From NCBI RefSeq assembly GCF_963422355.1, contig NC_085089.1, positions 6,476,552 to 6,540,551 on the forward strand: a stretch of 64,000 nucleotides of DNA, read 5' to 3'. Origin of the DNA: Corticium candelabrum (taxonomy: Eukaryota > Porifera > Homoscleromorpha > Homosclerophorida > Plakinidae). The position numbers were made by a program, and so were the translations under genes. The notes beneath the pieces are model-generated. The model saw only the letters and a list, made by a program, of their open reading frames with translations, was not told the DNA's origin and did no database searches. Below are positions 16,587 through 33,792 of this stretch, one piece after another; position 1 is the stretch's first letter, and each line of letters starts with the position of its first letter.

Positions 16587-19424
16587 ATGGGACGCAAGAA
16601 AAAGAAGCCCATGAAGCCGTGGTGCTGGTATCCTTTGAGAAACGGAGCTACCCGTGTGGGGACCGTTACCGTTGACCACGTGACAACGTATTGTACGTTG
16701 ATTGCATAAAACTCGTATTTCTTCTTGACTGAGTAAGGTACTGCGAACGAGATTTCGACGATGACAAGGTCCTGGTGATGCATCAGAAGGCTAAGCATTT
16801 CAAGTGCCACGTTTGCCACAAGAAAATGTACACAGCGCCTGGTCTCGTTCTGCACTGCATGCAGGTGCATAAAGAGAACGTCACGGTTATACCGAACGCT
16901 CTGCCTAACCGCAACAACCTAGAACTAGAGATTGTGGGTATGGAAGGAATTCCTGAGGAGGACATACGGGCAAGGAAAGAGAGAGGTAAGTACAAGATAA
17001 CTGTATCATGTTGAAGTTGACTACAGACTTCTGGCGCAGAAGCAGCAGAAATTGAAAGATCCAGAAATGGAATCGTGCGTGTGTAATTAAAATTAATTGA
17101 TTGATTTTTTTGAACATGTTATTTTTATGTGGAATCTCCAGATGTGGTTGAGAGGGTAAGCTAGTGTGCAGTACCAGTACTTGTTTGTTGTTGTTGATTT
17201 TGGGCACTTGATTTCATGTGTAATGCTTTCGCGTTACTATTTTTCAAACAGATTAGAACCACAGGTTACTATTTAATTAGACAGGGTTACTAATTGAGCA
17301 TGGGTTACTATTTCTCAATGTCTGCTATTTTGGTTCAAGTGGAAGTAAAGAGCTATGCAAGTATTAGAGGAACACACTCTTGACGTATGCAACATCATCA
17401 AGTTACAGTAATCCGTATTCAGTTACCTCACAGTCTCTAACATCCAAGGCATGGAGCACAGGGTACTATTTTTTCAAACTGATTAGATCCACGAGTTACT
17501 ATTCGAGGAAATACGGTAATTATGTTTGCTTGATACATGTAACAGTGATCTGAATGTCAACCATTTGACTGGATATGGTGGGAACTACGTCACGTACATG
17601 ATGTGAAAGAAAATTCAATAATAATAGTAACAATAATAAATTGGCAGTTTCTCCGATTTACAATATTCTATGATAAAACGTAGGCCAGTTGGATTTTCTT
17701 TATGAGAAAAATTAATTTCAAGAGGGCTGGTGTGTTGGATTCTGAGCTTATGGTTATGTGTGACATTGTTGTTGACTTATCATGTGTAGTAATGTATTGA
17801 TGAAGAGATTGGAATAATTTTGTTTTTTCAGCTGGCTACAGGGAAGAAGGTTCAGAGGCAAAGAAGCCAAGCTTCGATGGTTTTAGTGCACATGCAGCAA
17901 CTGCGGCAGCAGCAGCCGCTGCATACGGTTATTCGATGATGCCTAGTATGGTACCAGGCTTGGGTGCTGCGGGAACGGCTGCTACAACAACCTTTCAGAC
18001 ACCGAAATTCCAGACACCAACCTTTCAAACACCAATCTTTCAAACATCAGCTGCGAGCAGCATGCCTTCTGTAAGTCATCCACAGATGCCTATCTTATCG
18101 TCTGTGCCTTCAATGCCACCTGCTCAAGTACAGCCAGGTGAGCAGTATAAGATGTGTCTGTCTTATGAAGCTTGCATGAGCAGCATAATGCGTAAAATTA
18201 AATCTAATGCGTAGTTGTTGAGACATTGAAAGCGACACACCAATGGCTTTTATAGTACTTATATTTAAGTCGCTTGTAGGTTGGAGGTCAGGAAAGTGAT
18301 GTGAAACAGACTGATATTATGTTATAATCCTACGTAACAGGTTATGTGAACTCTATCAGTGGCTTGAAACCTGATGTTTTGTCTGTCGTACCATTGTCAT
18401 GAAGGTTGGAACAGTTTTGCTCTGAGTTTAATAATTTTAATAGCATGTCTTGCCATTGTGTGGATGTCACATATGCATCAATGACAGCTTACGTTGCTGC
18501 AACGGATTCTTGTTTATGACTGGATGCAATCGGATTTGACAAATTTGAGGCTAGATCTATGCACTTGCTTGTAGAAAGCTTCTTGAAAATCTTAAGTACT
18601 TGTAGTGTTTCTGTGAGACTGTCGTGGAGGTGATAACAGAAGTATAAAAGCATTCTTTCTTTACAGCTGCCTCATTTCCAAGGTGAGCAATGGATCTTGT
18701 GGTGCAGTACGAGTCATTTTCTTCGGTATTCATAGCGTTTGTGTGTGGTGGCTTTCAGTATGCTTTTTCAATCGACCATTCCAACTCATACTGTCCCCCA
18801 TGCTTGGCCTACAAGTCAGCCGGTAGCTGCTCCCCCATCAACTCAGCTAATGTTGTTTCCAAGTGCTGTGCAAGTGAGTAATAAACGTAAAGGTATTTCT
18901 GTTAGTGAGTTATTGGAGATTGCGTTGTAGTCTCAAGGTTTGATTAGACCGCCGACGTCGGCTCCTCCATCGACAGGAGATTTTAAGCCTCTTAACAATC
19001 AACCACCGACTCTGGCAGTGGGTCCTCAAGTAGTCCCCCCTACCCCATCGATAGGCAGTAAGTCAACAAGTAGTGCTTCTACACGAATTGTTCATCCGGA
19101 AGAAGACATGTCATTGGTAAGTACAGCTGATATATAGTACAGTACTGCCTTTGTCAGGTTTGTAGTGACTTATTTTCTATCCTTGCATTGTACACCTGAG
19201 TTCAAGCAGGTCATGTCGTGACATGATTTGGTAATCACTCAGTGATGTTGTTGCAGGAGGAGTTACGCTCCTGTCTAGCGAAGTACCATCAGAATTTGAG
19301 GCCAGCTGAAGCTCCTGTAGTTCACGTACCCATGAAGCCTACACCCCAACCACCACCACCTCAGTTTGGATATCCTGGACAATTTTATCGTGGGATGCCA
19401 CCACCAGGACCAATGAGATATTGA
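16587..19424 (+). CDS. ZNF207: ZNF207/BuGZ, zinc-finger Bub3-binding spindle protein
   Basis: BuGZ binds microtubules and protects Bub3 for kinetochore loading. Exons that join in phase: 16587-16627, 16738-16985, 17832-18137, 18667-18682, 18759-18873, 18931-19116, 19257-19424 (359 residues; human is longer, about 480). The N-terminus begins [16 protein letters not shown] and holds two C2H2 fingers ([34 protein letters not shown]), then [14 protein letters not shown], a family hallmark. The middle is low-complexity Pro/Ala/Met-rich, as expected for the region that drives phase separation, and includes four FQTP/FQTS tetrapeptides near 17990-18055. The GLEBS-type Bub3-binding motif is visible across the last junction: [11 protein letters not shown] then EELR. 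A 16-base exon (18667-18682) is needed to keep phase. It converges on a GH172 gene. Confidence 0.95.
17222..17519. mobile_element. MITE-like element in a ZNF207 intron
   Basis: The right end TTACTATTCGAGGAAATACGG (reverse complement begins CCGTATTTCCTCG) matches the terminal type seen at 39033-39473. The left end near 17222 is decayed. Inside, TACTATTTTTCAAAC.GATTAGA recurs as direct repeats. It has no coding capacity. Confidence 0.5.
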
Positions 19425-19661
19425 ACAGTGTAGTCGCATAAAGGGTGTACATGTACCTATTTTCTCTGAACACTTAGAATATAGGTGCATGTGGTAACAG
19501 ACAGTAATATGCGTTAGCGTATTGCTGGTTTCTTCTTTTCTGAATTTTACTTGTATGCATGTGTACAGGGTATAGAGTGAAGAAGCGAAGCATTGCAACT
19601 TTGTCATATAACACAAGTGCAGGAACACACACAGACCTTAGTTGTTCATTCGCTTGATTGT

Positions 19662-22600
19662 TTAGAAGACGTACACCCACGTGTAGAACGTAACAACAGA
19701 CTCAGTGGGATTACCAACAACAGAACCACCCGTTTGCACGAAGCACTTGTGTCCAGTTGTTGGATCCACAGCGTCTCCATTCCTCCAGACAAAACGAATA
19801 CCGTTATGAAACGGTAACGGATCCATGTCGTGGAAACGATATGCTAGAACAACAAATTCAAAATGAATTTAATATTATGTAGGATGGGGTTCTAGCTAGG
19901 GTTGCAGCCCAACCGTCACAGGGCCTGATGCCACAGTATTGTCTTGGCCACTTGCCTTTGGTGTTTATGTATTGCATGTTTTCCTTGTCAACACTTGAAC
20001 GTGCAAAACGTGGCGGTTGGTCAGCGTTCAACCTTCAAAACACCTTCCCAACAGTCAATTTGAAGGTAAAAACGGCTCTAGCTTGAACCCAGGTAGGAGG
20101 TTTTAGCTACCGTAATAGGGATGTACATTTACGGTGTTGCTTTTGCACAGATTCTGCAGCCTTGTGTGTCTACGTATGGCACTCATGATTACTTGTGTTT
20201 GTACTTACCATACCAACCTATACCATGACTGTGTAGATGTAAGAGGGTATCCAACCGTATCCCAAGTTTCAAAAGTTTGCTTCGGTGTTTTTAGTAAAAT
20301 AGTCTCACCTAGTCTTTGGCGATGGTACTGTGATTTGAAGCTAACAATTATGTCAGAAATCGAGACTCACATTGTTGTTGGCTTTACACGACCGTTGGTG
20401 TCTTTCCAGCTTGTACAGTACACAAGTGGAGATGTCAGTGATATGTCTCAATCGTATCTACTGACATCACTCACGTGCTATGTACTTGTAACAGATGGCC
20501 AACTCTGTAATAGATTTATTAATTATTAGTATTATTTATTATTATGATTTATTATTTTTATTGTTGTGCTCAACCAAATCAGTCTGGTTCGTAAGGTCTC
20601 TTGTAAGCACCGGAGGCAAACCCTGCCTCTCAGGTGCTTACACCATCATAGCTGTCTAGACAGAAGACATGACTTTACGTATGATCCGACTCAATCCAAG
20701 AAGCACTGTTTTCTGTAAGTAAGTTTAGTATTGTGTATTATGATTTATTATTATTTATTAACTACTAGTATACATGGCCCGTCCTTCGTACGGGCAAGAT
20801 ACTGTACTGTAAAGATAGGTCTGTGGACACGTCACGTGCAATCTTTGTTGCGAGGTCCCGGATATGCTGAATGAATTCGAATCTTGCTCTTCGCGCTTGT
20901 TTCGAACGAAATCGACACACTCCCCGTGTAGCGCTTGCTGCAGAAAACGTGTAGGTTGCATTTGGTGCAAATGCAATCAGAATTTGGAGAGAAACGAAAG
21001 CGCTAGAAGAGTAAGTTTCGTCGGCAATAGATATTCGATTGCTCGAAGCTTTGCGAAGGACGGCGATGCATACAGTCTACACGGGACTGGTGTGGGCGTG
21101 TGTTCGAATGAACTGGAATGTGCAGCGTTTGCGTCATCAAGAAATTTTACGGGAGGTCGACCCCTCGAAAGGGGACCCGGTGCGTAATTTTTTAAATTGT
21201 TTTACGCAAACCATCCTCTGTGCGTGCCGAGTGTGCGTGCCGATTTCGGTTGCGAAGGGACAAAAGACGTGGCCGCCAAACGCGAACATACATACACACA
21301 GACAGACAATTTGAGCTTTATATATTAGACTAGGATCCATGGCCCGTCCTTCGTACGGGCAAGATACTGTAGTGTAAAGATAGGTCTGTGGACACGTCAC
21401 GTGCATCTTTGTTGCGAGGTCCCGGATATTCTGAATGAATTCGAATCTTGTTCTTCGCGCTTGTTTCGATAGAAATCGACACACTCCCCGTGTAGCGCTT
21501 GCTGCAGAAAACGTGTAGGTTGGATTCGGTGCAAATGCAATCAGAATTTAGAGAGAAACGCAAGCGATAGAAGAGTAGGTTTCGTCGGCAAGAGATATTC
21601 GATCACTCGAAGCTTTGCGAAGGACGGCGATGCATAGGATCTACACGGGACCGGTGTGGGCGTGTGTTCGAATGAACCGGAATGTGTAGCGTGTGCGTCG
21701 TCGAGAAATTTTACGCGAGGGTCGACCCCTCGAGAGGGGACCCGGTGCGTAATTTTTTAAATTTTTTTACACAAACCATCGCCTGTGCGTACCGAGTGTG
21801 CGTGCCGATTTCGGTTGCGAACGGACAAAAGACGTGGCCCCCAAACGCGAACATGCACACACACACACAGACAATTTGAGCTTTATATATTAGATTATTA
21901 GTACTACTCTGATGGTCATTATGTAGGTAGGTTTGACTACACGTCGTACATGCTGTTGTTGTATACAGAAGGACCCACGCATGTGCGTACTGTATTAAAG
22001 GTTGGCTCACCTGACCAAGTGACTCCATTTGTAGTATTGAGATGAGTAAAGCCGGTAGTCGGCATATGAAACTGCCCAGCACTAAAGTACCATCCCGAGT
22101 TATAATAGTCCTCAGTTCCAGTTGCAATCAACATTCCAGGGAAGGGTGTATCATACGGAGTATATGCATGAACACAACCCTATTGAATACATATTTAGGT
22201 AGTCAATGTGAGACCAGTGAGTGGATGGTCTATGTGAGTTCATACCTCCAAAAAGTTAAGATTTCCGCTCTGCACTGTAAGAGTGGACATGAAAATCATG
22301 CCATTGCCTTCTTTGAGGTCTACTAGGGGCACGTAGTCGAGTGGTTGGAAAGTATGGTTGACAAGTCTAGATTGATGAAGTCGAGCTGTTGGTGGTAATG
22401 TTACTCCACCGATTACAACTGGCAGGTTTTCGACACCCCTTACTACTATGTAAAATCCGTCTCCCGCTCCCATTGGGTGGAATGCAGTAACACGGACAGA
22501 TTTTTGAAATGGTATTCTGCACAAAATTGAAGTTTTGGTTACTGGTATACAGTGACAAGGAATCATGCAAGCAGCACTTGCAAGTGATTATACGTGAGTA

Positions 22601-22765
22601 TGTATGTGCATGTACGTGTACGTTTGGTGGTATGTATATATGGTGGTGGTGGTGGTGGTGGTGGTGGTGGTGGTGGTGGTGGTGGTGGTGGTGGTGGTGG
22701 TGGTGGTGGTGGTGGTGGTGGTGGTGGTGGTGGTGGTGGTGGTGGTGGTGGTGGTGGTGGTGGTG

Positions 22766-22798
<33 letters not shown>

Positions 22799-23370
22799 GC
22801 GTGCGTGCGTGCGTGCGTGTGTGGCTTTTACATTTGCTAACTTGAAGTTATGAAACCAGCCTCCAGATGCAGAGCCTTTTCCAAACCATGCGGTACCCCA
22901 TGGTGCTTTATCATCATCAAATCCAACACCGCAAGCGACGCTGGGCGTAAATTCTGCAAGGAAGTCCTACACATATCACATATGATACTTTAATTAAGGA
23001 TTAACTGACCTATAGAAGCATCCTCCTCGCCGTCAAGATAATATCGAAAAACAACTTCATCAACAGAAGGAAAGTCGTTATGTCCTGTTATCCAGAAGTG
23101 ACTCATGACTCCATAGGATCCTAGCAATCACCCACAGTCCATTTATTAGCAATACATTACTGCAAGACCGAAGGGGTGCTGTGCTGTTGAAGCGTGTATC
23201 TACATAGATAGAGTACCGGGCGACACAATGGTATGATTGAAGACTTCCAGCTCTTGTGTTGTCAGTTTCCACGAAGAGAGACCTGTGCCAAAAGGCATGC
23301 CTACATCTGATGATGCTGCTGCCAGAAAGGAAAGGACGATGACTAGCGTAGTAGTCGTTGTACTTGCCAT
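19662..23370 (-). CDS. Secreted GH172 (DUF2961) glycoside hydrolase-like protein, copy A
   Basis: GH172 (formerly DUF2961) enzymes act on fructofuranose or arabinofuranose linkages; the substrate here is unknown. On the minus strand, exon 1 starts at 23370 with a signal peptide (MASTTTTTLVIVLSFLAAA). Later exons carry GSYGVMSHFW (about 23120), FTPSVACGVGFDDDKAPWGT and KGSASGGWFHNF (about 22965-22850), VVRGVENLPVVIGG with LPPTAR (about 22515-22260), FPGMLIATGTEDYYNS (about 22185-22015), and a last exon (about 19843-19662) with AYRFHDMDPLPF. GTEDYY is a conserved family core. The exon 1/exon 2 junction was not resolved in phase; a short exon may lie near 23150-23200. The final intron spans about 2.1 kb and holds a Helitron dimer. 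Copy B at 29136-30782 shares the domain order and apparent intron positions, pointing to tandem duplication with the CBM9-like gene between them. Confidence 0.85.
20601..20643. repeat. Short inverted repeat (hairpin)
   Basis: GTAAGCACC at the left and GGTGCTTAC at the right enclose AGGC/GCCT arms, giving a roughly 40-base hairpin in the last intron of GH172 copy A. Its origin is unknown; it resembles the tip of a small inverted-repeat element. Confidence 0.45.
20765..21329 (-). mobile_element. Non-autonomous Helitron, second unit of a head-to-tail dimer
   Basis: Read on the minus strand the unit begins TCTAATATATAAAGCTCAA and ends with a GC-rich hairpin (GCCCGTACGAAGGACGGGC) followed after a short spacer by CTAG, the classic Helitron layout (5' TC, 3' hairpin plus CTRR). 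The base beyond CTAG is T, as expected for insertion between A and T. It is 565 bases long and encodes no Rep/helicase. The reading frame at 20864-21187 has no recognisable domain and is not called as a gene. Confidence 0.85.
21330..21894 (-). mobile_element. Non-autonomous Helitron, first unit of a head-to-tail dimer
   Basis: This is a second 565-base copy, clearly homologous along its whole length to 20765-21329. On the minus strand its terminal CTAG (21333-21330) is followed at once by the TCTAATATATAAAG start of the next unit, with no bases between. Both units lie in the last intron of GH172 copy A, in the same orientation as that gene. Confidence 0.85.
22637..22825. repeat. (GGT)n, (GT)n, (GC)n compound microsatellite
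   Basis: About 130 bases of GGT triplets run into GT, then GC and GCGT repeats, within an intron of GH172 copy A. The poly-Trp, poly-Gly and poly-Val frames through it are artefacts. Confidence 0.97.
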
Positions 23371-23765
23371 GTGTGATGGTAGGGTACGAAGTGAGCAGGT
23401 CACGTGTGATCTTGTAGACCTCGTCAGTCAAGTCGCAGGTGACAATACATTAATTAATTAAATACACATTAAATTTTTAACTATACCAACTCTAGCTATA
23501 AGACTAGAGTTTAGCCGTACATGCGTGGCACTTGAACTGCTATGCGTAATTACGTAAAACGGTACTAGCTAGACGTGCGTGACAAAAGTTATTTCCTTCT
23601 ACAACTGCCTAGTCGCCGTCCATGATCGTTCATCAATTGCTATTCTCTAACTATAGTACTAGAGCACGCACAGTCGCATTCTAATAATTATGTAGTGAGA
23701 CCCTTTAATTTAGTATGTGAAATCCGGGAACGAAGAATATGTATCCGTCAATCTGTTAATCCCGG
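23371..23765. promoter_or_regulatory. Divergent promoter region between GH172-A and the CBM9-like gene
   Basis: About 395 bases separate the start codons of two divergently transcribed secreted-protein genes, so a shared bidirectional control region is plausible. No TATA box or named motif was identified with confidence. Confidence 0.4.
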
Positions 23766-28868
<5,103 letters not shown>

Positions 28869-29135
28869 TGCCTTGACAACGTGTGGCGTCTGCATAGCTC
28901 AACAGTGTGTCAACATTAGAGTTTAGATTATTGTAGTAGCAGCAATATCAAGTACATACAGTGTAGGTAAGAAATAAGTTGTGTTTTGTCACATGATGAG
29001 AAGACTGGCCATTTGAGGCAACAATAGCTAAAAACAAATGCAGGCAACTCGATCGCTCTATAAACCAAAAATGAGATGAGATTGTCGTGTTAGTAGCAAC
29101 TGTTTTGTTCCTTGTGTTTAGAAGACATACACTGT

Positions 29136-30782
29136 CTAGAAGACATACACCCATGCATAGAATGTGACAAGTGACTTCGTGGGATGCCCGACTGTGTTTC
29201 CTCCTGTTTCAATGAAGCATTTGTGTCCTGTTTTGGGATCAATAGCATCACCGTTTCTCCAGACCAAACGAAAGCCATCTTGAAAAGGCAGTGGATCCAT
29301 GTCATGGAAGCGGTAGGCTACAAAATAGGGATTTTATAATTAGCACTTGTGGTGTAGTCAAGAGTTGATGGAAGCAGGAATGGTGCAGCATGCATTAGTT
29401 GTTATCAAGAAGCAACTTTTTGTATCATATCAAGTAGAGCAATAGGCTTGAGGACTCTCTGTATGTCACAAGGACAGAGTAATGCTTTGTATTGACACCC
29501 AAGAAATATAGTGAGTGGATGGATGGATGAATGAATGAGCAATGGATGGATAACCAGACAAACAGACAGCCAGACAGACAGATGGATGGAGGAATGGACA
29601 GACAGACAGACAGATCACAAAGTCAACACACAGACTTGCAACCAGGCAATTATTTGCGTGTAGTTCACCTGAAATTTTGTATGGATTAGTCTTGCTGATG
29701 TATGTGAGTCCTGCTGTTGGCATCTGAAAGGTTCCTGCGCTGAATCCCCATGCAGAGTTGTAGTAGTCTTCTGTTCCCGTAGAGAGAAGCAAACCAGGGA
29801 ATGTTGTGTTGTAAGGCGTGTACACATGAAAACAACCCTAAGGAAAAGTGTTGTCATAGCTGCAATGATTCAAGCTCATCTTGAACCGTCGGATGTAGCG
29901 TTACCTCAATAAAATTATAGCTGTCACTTTGCACTGCTAGTAGTGACATGAAATGCAGTCCATTGCCATCGTGTAAGTCGACTAGTGGAACATACTGAAG
30001 TGGGTCAACCGTTTGGTTGACGGCTTTAAACTGACGCATACGAGCTGTTGGCGGAAGTTGAATTCCACCAATAACAACAGGCATGTTTTCGACACCTCGC
30101 ACTACCACAAAAAATGCCTTCATGGTTCCTTTTGGATGATATGCAGTCACACGGACATTGTTCTGGAAGGGAATTCTGTAGAATGAGGGAAGATGGTGTG
30201 TCCTGTGAGTGAAATGACAAGATGGGACTGTTAATGTTTTCCTTGCCTAAAATTGTGAAACCATCCCCCAGATTTGGATCCTTTACCAAACCAGGCTGTT
30301 CCCCAGGGTGCAGCATCATTGTCAAATGCAACTCCGCATGCTAGACTGGGAGTGAACTCTACATGAAATCGAATAAATGCAACGAAATTGACGAGCGCTA
30401 ACGAATGCAATGAGTGGAACTGACCTATTGATGCAGTTTGCTCACCATCAATGTAATAGCGGAATACCGCATCATCAACCGACAGTGATCCTGCAGGACC
30501 AGTCACCCAGAAATGGGTCATTACTCCGTAGCTTCCTTTGGTATCTACGCAATTGCAACAAAAGAGCAGACTTGCCATATATCTGTGCTAATCGCGTCTA
30601 TATCCCCTTAGCGCTTTCACAAATAATATACCGATAGTGTGGTTGAATATCTCCATTTCTACGTTTGGCAGAGTCGCAGCTGAAAGGCCGCTACCAAACG
30701 GTTTTCCAATGTCCATGGCCAACGCAGACGTCATCGCTAGCAAAATTGTGACAGCCAACCAAGTTGCACTAGAGATATCCAT
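29136..30782 (-). CDS. Secreted GH172 (DUF2961) glycoside hydrolase-like protein, copy B
   Basis: Minus strand, six exons: 30782-30632 (signal peptide, then DIGKPFGSGLSA and FNHTI), about 30545-30425 (TKGSYGVMTHFWVTG), about 30360-30253 (FTPSLACGVAFDND, APWGTAWFGKGS), about 30177-29907 (VVRGVENMPVVIGGIQLPP), about 29837-29670 (FPGLLLSTGTEDYYNSAW) and 29317-29136 (AYRFHDMDPLPF, ending WVYVF). The first splice joins in phase to give NHTID-TKGSYG. The features match the GH172 fold, with the conserved GTEDYY core and the paired FxxG..FGKG block. It is compact (1.65 kb) compared with copy A (3.7 kb), mainly because copy A's introns took up a Helitron pair and a microsatellite. Enzyme activity on fructo- or arabino-furanosides is a family-based expectation only. 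It converges on the CBM9-like gene 268 bases away. Confidence 0.9.
29510..29620. repeat. Degenerate GGAT/GACA short-repeat tract
   Basis: Runs of GGATGGATGAATGA and ACAGACAGACAG fill part of the last intron of GH172 copy B. This is simple sequence with no other signal. Confidence 0.7.
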
Positions 30783-31437
30783 TCTGAATAGCCTACTGCT
30801 GACTACGTGATACAAGCGCACGTGATCAACTAGTACTGTAATTACGCATCTACGAGAAGGGTACCTACAGTAGAAAGTTTTTCTGTCACTTGGGAGAACG
30901 ACTGTTGTTCGTGTACTAACTCTGCAAATATCACCAATATTCACAATTCACATTGCTTAACGCAGATTTTAATCTGCAATGTTTTCCACCCAGTGGACTT
31001 AGATGTAACTGATTGTATAGACTGTATTCGGTATTGCATTCTGTATGCTGACACATGTGAATTAACGTCTGCTACAGTAGTATGCTAAACAGTATTTTCC
31101 TACGTCACTCTACCAATTGTCAAGAGGCAGAATTCAAACAAAATCCAAACTCTCTTTTTGTACAGTCTTGAAGCATGGAATCCTATTTCAACAATTAGCA
31201 CTAGACTTAATTAAAACAGTTGTAGCTACCACAAACGTCTGTAGTGTTATATCCTTGCAGAAGTACAACAGACAGCAACATAAGCTCTTAAAACTAGTTA
31301 GGGAGAAGACTTTAGTGTACATGTGTGGCAATGTAGTTTAGTTGCCTAGGTGAGTTCCTTACCGTGATGTCAGCAGCAAATACAATAGATTCAGGACTTA
31401 TTTTTACTGAAATAAGCAAAGTCTCTCTTTCTATTAG
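30783..31437. other. Intergenic gap between STN1 and GH172 copy B
   Basis: 655 bases upstream of GH172-B and downstream of STN1, both on the minus strand. It should hold the GH172-B promoter. No motif, RNA gene or repeat was recognised. Confidence 0.6.
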
Positions 31438-32670
31438 TTAACTAATCAATTTGTATCGTTTTCTCTCTACTTCATACAACTCACTGCTTTTGATTAAATT
31501 TTCAATAGTTTGAATGAAAGTTTCTCGTTTGACCTTGCACAGCCTTTGCCTTGAACGCAGTGCACTTATGATAGCCTCACGGTGCACACCAACATTATCT
31601 CCATCTCCTAAGCAATGCAGATTTCATATCAATTACACATACATCAAGCTATTAAGGGACAGCATCCAATAACCAAACCTTTCATTTGCAAATCTCGAAC
31701 TGTGCTGAGTACAACAGGCACTAGTGCTTCGTGATCAATTACCTAACCGTTTTAAGACAGAATACAATGTGGCAGTTGATATCAAAACCAATACGATGTC
31801 AAACTTCATATCGGTCAAGAGAGCAGTCAGTAACAAACAGACAGCCCTCATCCACCAGGCAGCGAGTCGCTGATGCCAAGACATGTTTGATCATTGCAGT
31901 TAGTTTGTCTGTTGACACCTGTGCACAACCAGTGACATCCCAATAAGGAAGACCAAGAACTAAGACGGATTACATCAGTTTCAGTTGAAATTGCATCGGC
32001 TGCTATGGCCATAAGAAGCGGCTCCTCTTGAAGGTCGGCAAAGGCAAATTCCCTGATGTTCTCTCTTAGTAGGTATCCCACGATTGCTTCCTTAACTTCA
32101 ACCTTTGACTCACACTACAACACGTTCAAAAGAAAGTTGACAGCAAAACCCAGAGGACACCTTATTACCTCTTTAGCCAAGGCAGGATTCCATCTACAAA
32201 GACTTGGATCACAGAATAACAGGAAAGACCATTGTTGTTGATCACTCTCACCCTGAATCTTTTGGTATATCTTCTGGCACCACGAATGGTTTGCTGTATA
32301 CGGATGCTTTCAGATGTGCAAGCTCTAGCCAATGCCTACACTCTGCATGAACATCTGTTTCAAAGTCTGAAAGAATAGGGTACGATGTGGTAAATGTATG
32401 AGTAGCAATTGGAGTATTGCCTTACGAACAGCTGCCACTGTAATTTGCCTACTGCCTCGGTATAGTGTTATGCGGCCTTGGACAGTCACAAGCTGACCAA
32501 GACCAAACTTTGGGACATCATCGTCACTGTCTTTTTCATGTCTCCAGAGACAGCAAGATATGACACCAGTCCCATCATCAACTGGAAAGAGAATAAGCAT
32601 GCAGGTACCACTTGACAATGATGATGACACTTTGGCTTGGCTTTTATGTAATTGAGTGCATATCTATATA

Positions 32671-32723
<53 letters not shown>

Positions 32724-32860
32724 AATTAACAACCAACCTTCAAATACTACATTTCTAGACTTGCCATGAAGACGTACGACGTCGCCCATTACTTCTACTC
32801 TGGAAATTGGATGATTCCCCAAACAATAGTAGCCTTCAAATGATAGAAAAAGACTCAACC

Positions 32861-32929
<69 letters not shown>

Positions 32930-33172
32930 AGCATCTACATGCTTCTCCAAAATAAATCATTCGGTCCCACCAATGTTGTTACTGTAGTTGCGGGTAATTC
33001 CTTCATTCTACTCGAGCGCGCCAAGTTCCTTACCCAAATCAGATTGACCGGGAAATTCCGGCAATTCGAGAACGTCAACGATGTTCAACTGAACGTGTGT
33101 CCAGTACAGACTGTCCAGACCCCACAGACGGGGAGGATAGTAACAATAGCATGCGGAGCTGGCGGCAGTCAT
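31438..33172 (-). CDS. STN1: STN1 (OBFC1), OB-fold subunit of the CST telomere complex
   Basis: STN1, with CTC1 and TEN1, binds telomeric single-stranded DNA and recruits polymerase alpha-primase. Minus-strand exons: 33172-33034 (RLWGLDSLYWTHVQLNIVDV, the conserved N-terminus), 32833-32738 (CLGNHPISRVEVMGDVV), 32581-32426 (VDDGTGVISCCLW, then VTVQGRITLYRGSRQI: the OB fold), 32366-32252, a small exon near 32195-32171 (GWNPALAKE), about 32110-31970 (CESKVEVKEAIVGYLL), about 31945-31810, about 31745-31680 (VIDHEALVPVVLSTVRDLQ) and the last exon to 31438. The C-terminal half matches the paired winged-helix region. Junctions through the small exon keep phase. The first-exon donor could be 33049 or 33034; both are phase 1 and the latter (GTAAGG) is the stronger site. 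Confidence 0.88.
32672..32930. repeat. (GT)n and (CA)n tracts flanking STN1 exon 2
   Basis: GT repeats at about 32672-32722 and CA repeats at about 32863-32929 sit in the introns on each side of the exon 32833-32738, in opposite phase, so they could pair and loop out the exon. Confidence 0.9.
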
Positions 33173-33792
33173 CGCAATATACGGGACATGAACCTGCGGA
33201 CTGAGCTTGGACTGCGAGGCTCAATGCAAGGACAAGATGAGAATCATGAGATGCTAACGGTAGGAGTTATTATGACTTTAGAAAGCAGTCGTTTACTAGC
33301 AACTTTGTATTAGCCGGACATTCGGTTGCCATACCGTAGATTATCAGTGTTCCGTACCGCGCGCGTAGGCCTGACCTGCGTTCATGCAATAAATAATGTT
33401 AGGAGAGACCCTAAAGCTCAAATTCTGTTTTACGGGCATTTCTGGGTGAAATTCGCTGACTGAAAGTGAGGCAATGCATTCAGGGGAGAATTACCTGGCC
33501 ATTGCAGTAGCCAGGGAGGTCAATCACGAGGAGCGGTACCGGTCTAGGACACTCGTAATTGACAGTTTGGCGCTAAACAACCATTGCACGTATCCGTATA
33601 CACGTTTTTCGACAGATTCAAGTGCCATATCTATCGTAAAACTGTACTGTATGAATTTGTATCTAAAGGCTATACTCCAGTGCTGTACGGTTTTACTACA
33701 CGTGCAGAAATGTGTACCAACCACTAACAGCAGACGAATAGACGTAATAAAGATGAAACAGACAGTGTAGACTAATATAGCTAGTTGCATAC

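Noticed and set aside
17035-17160. Extra short exons in ZNF207 between 16985 and 17832
   Set aside because: Neither candidate keeps phase, whereas joining 16985 directly to 17832 does.
20864-21187. 107-codon plus-strand frame in the Helitron unit
   Set aside because: No domain, opposite strand to the Helitron, and not kept open in the sister unit.
22509-22853. Poly-Trp, poly-Gly and poly-Val frames
   Set aside because: Produced by the (GGT)n array in an intron of a minus-strand gene.
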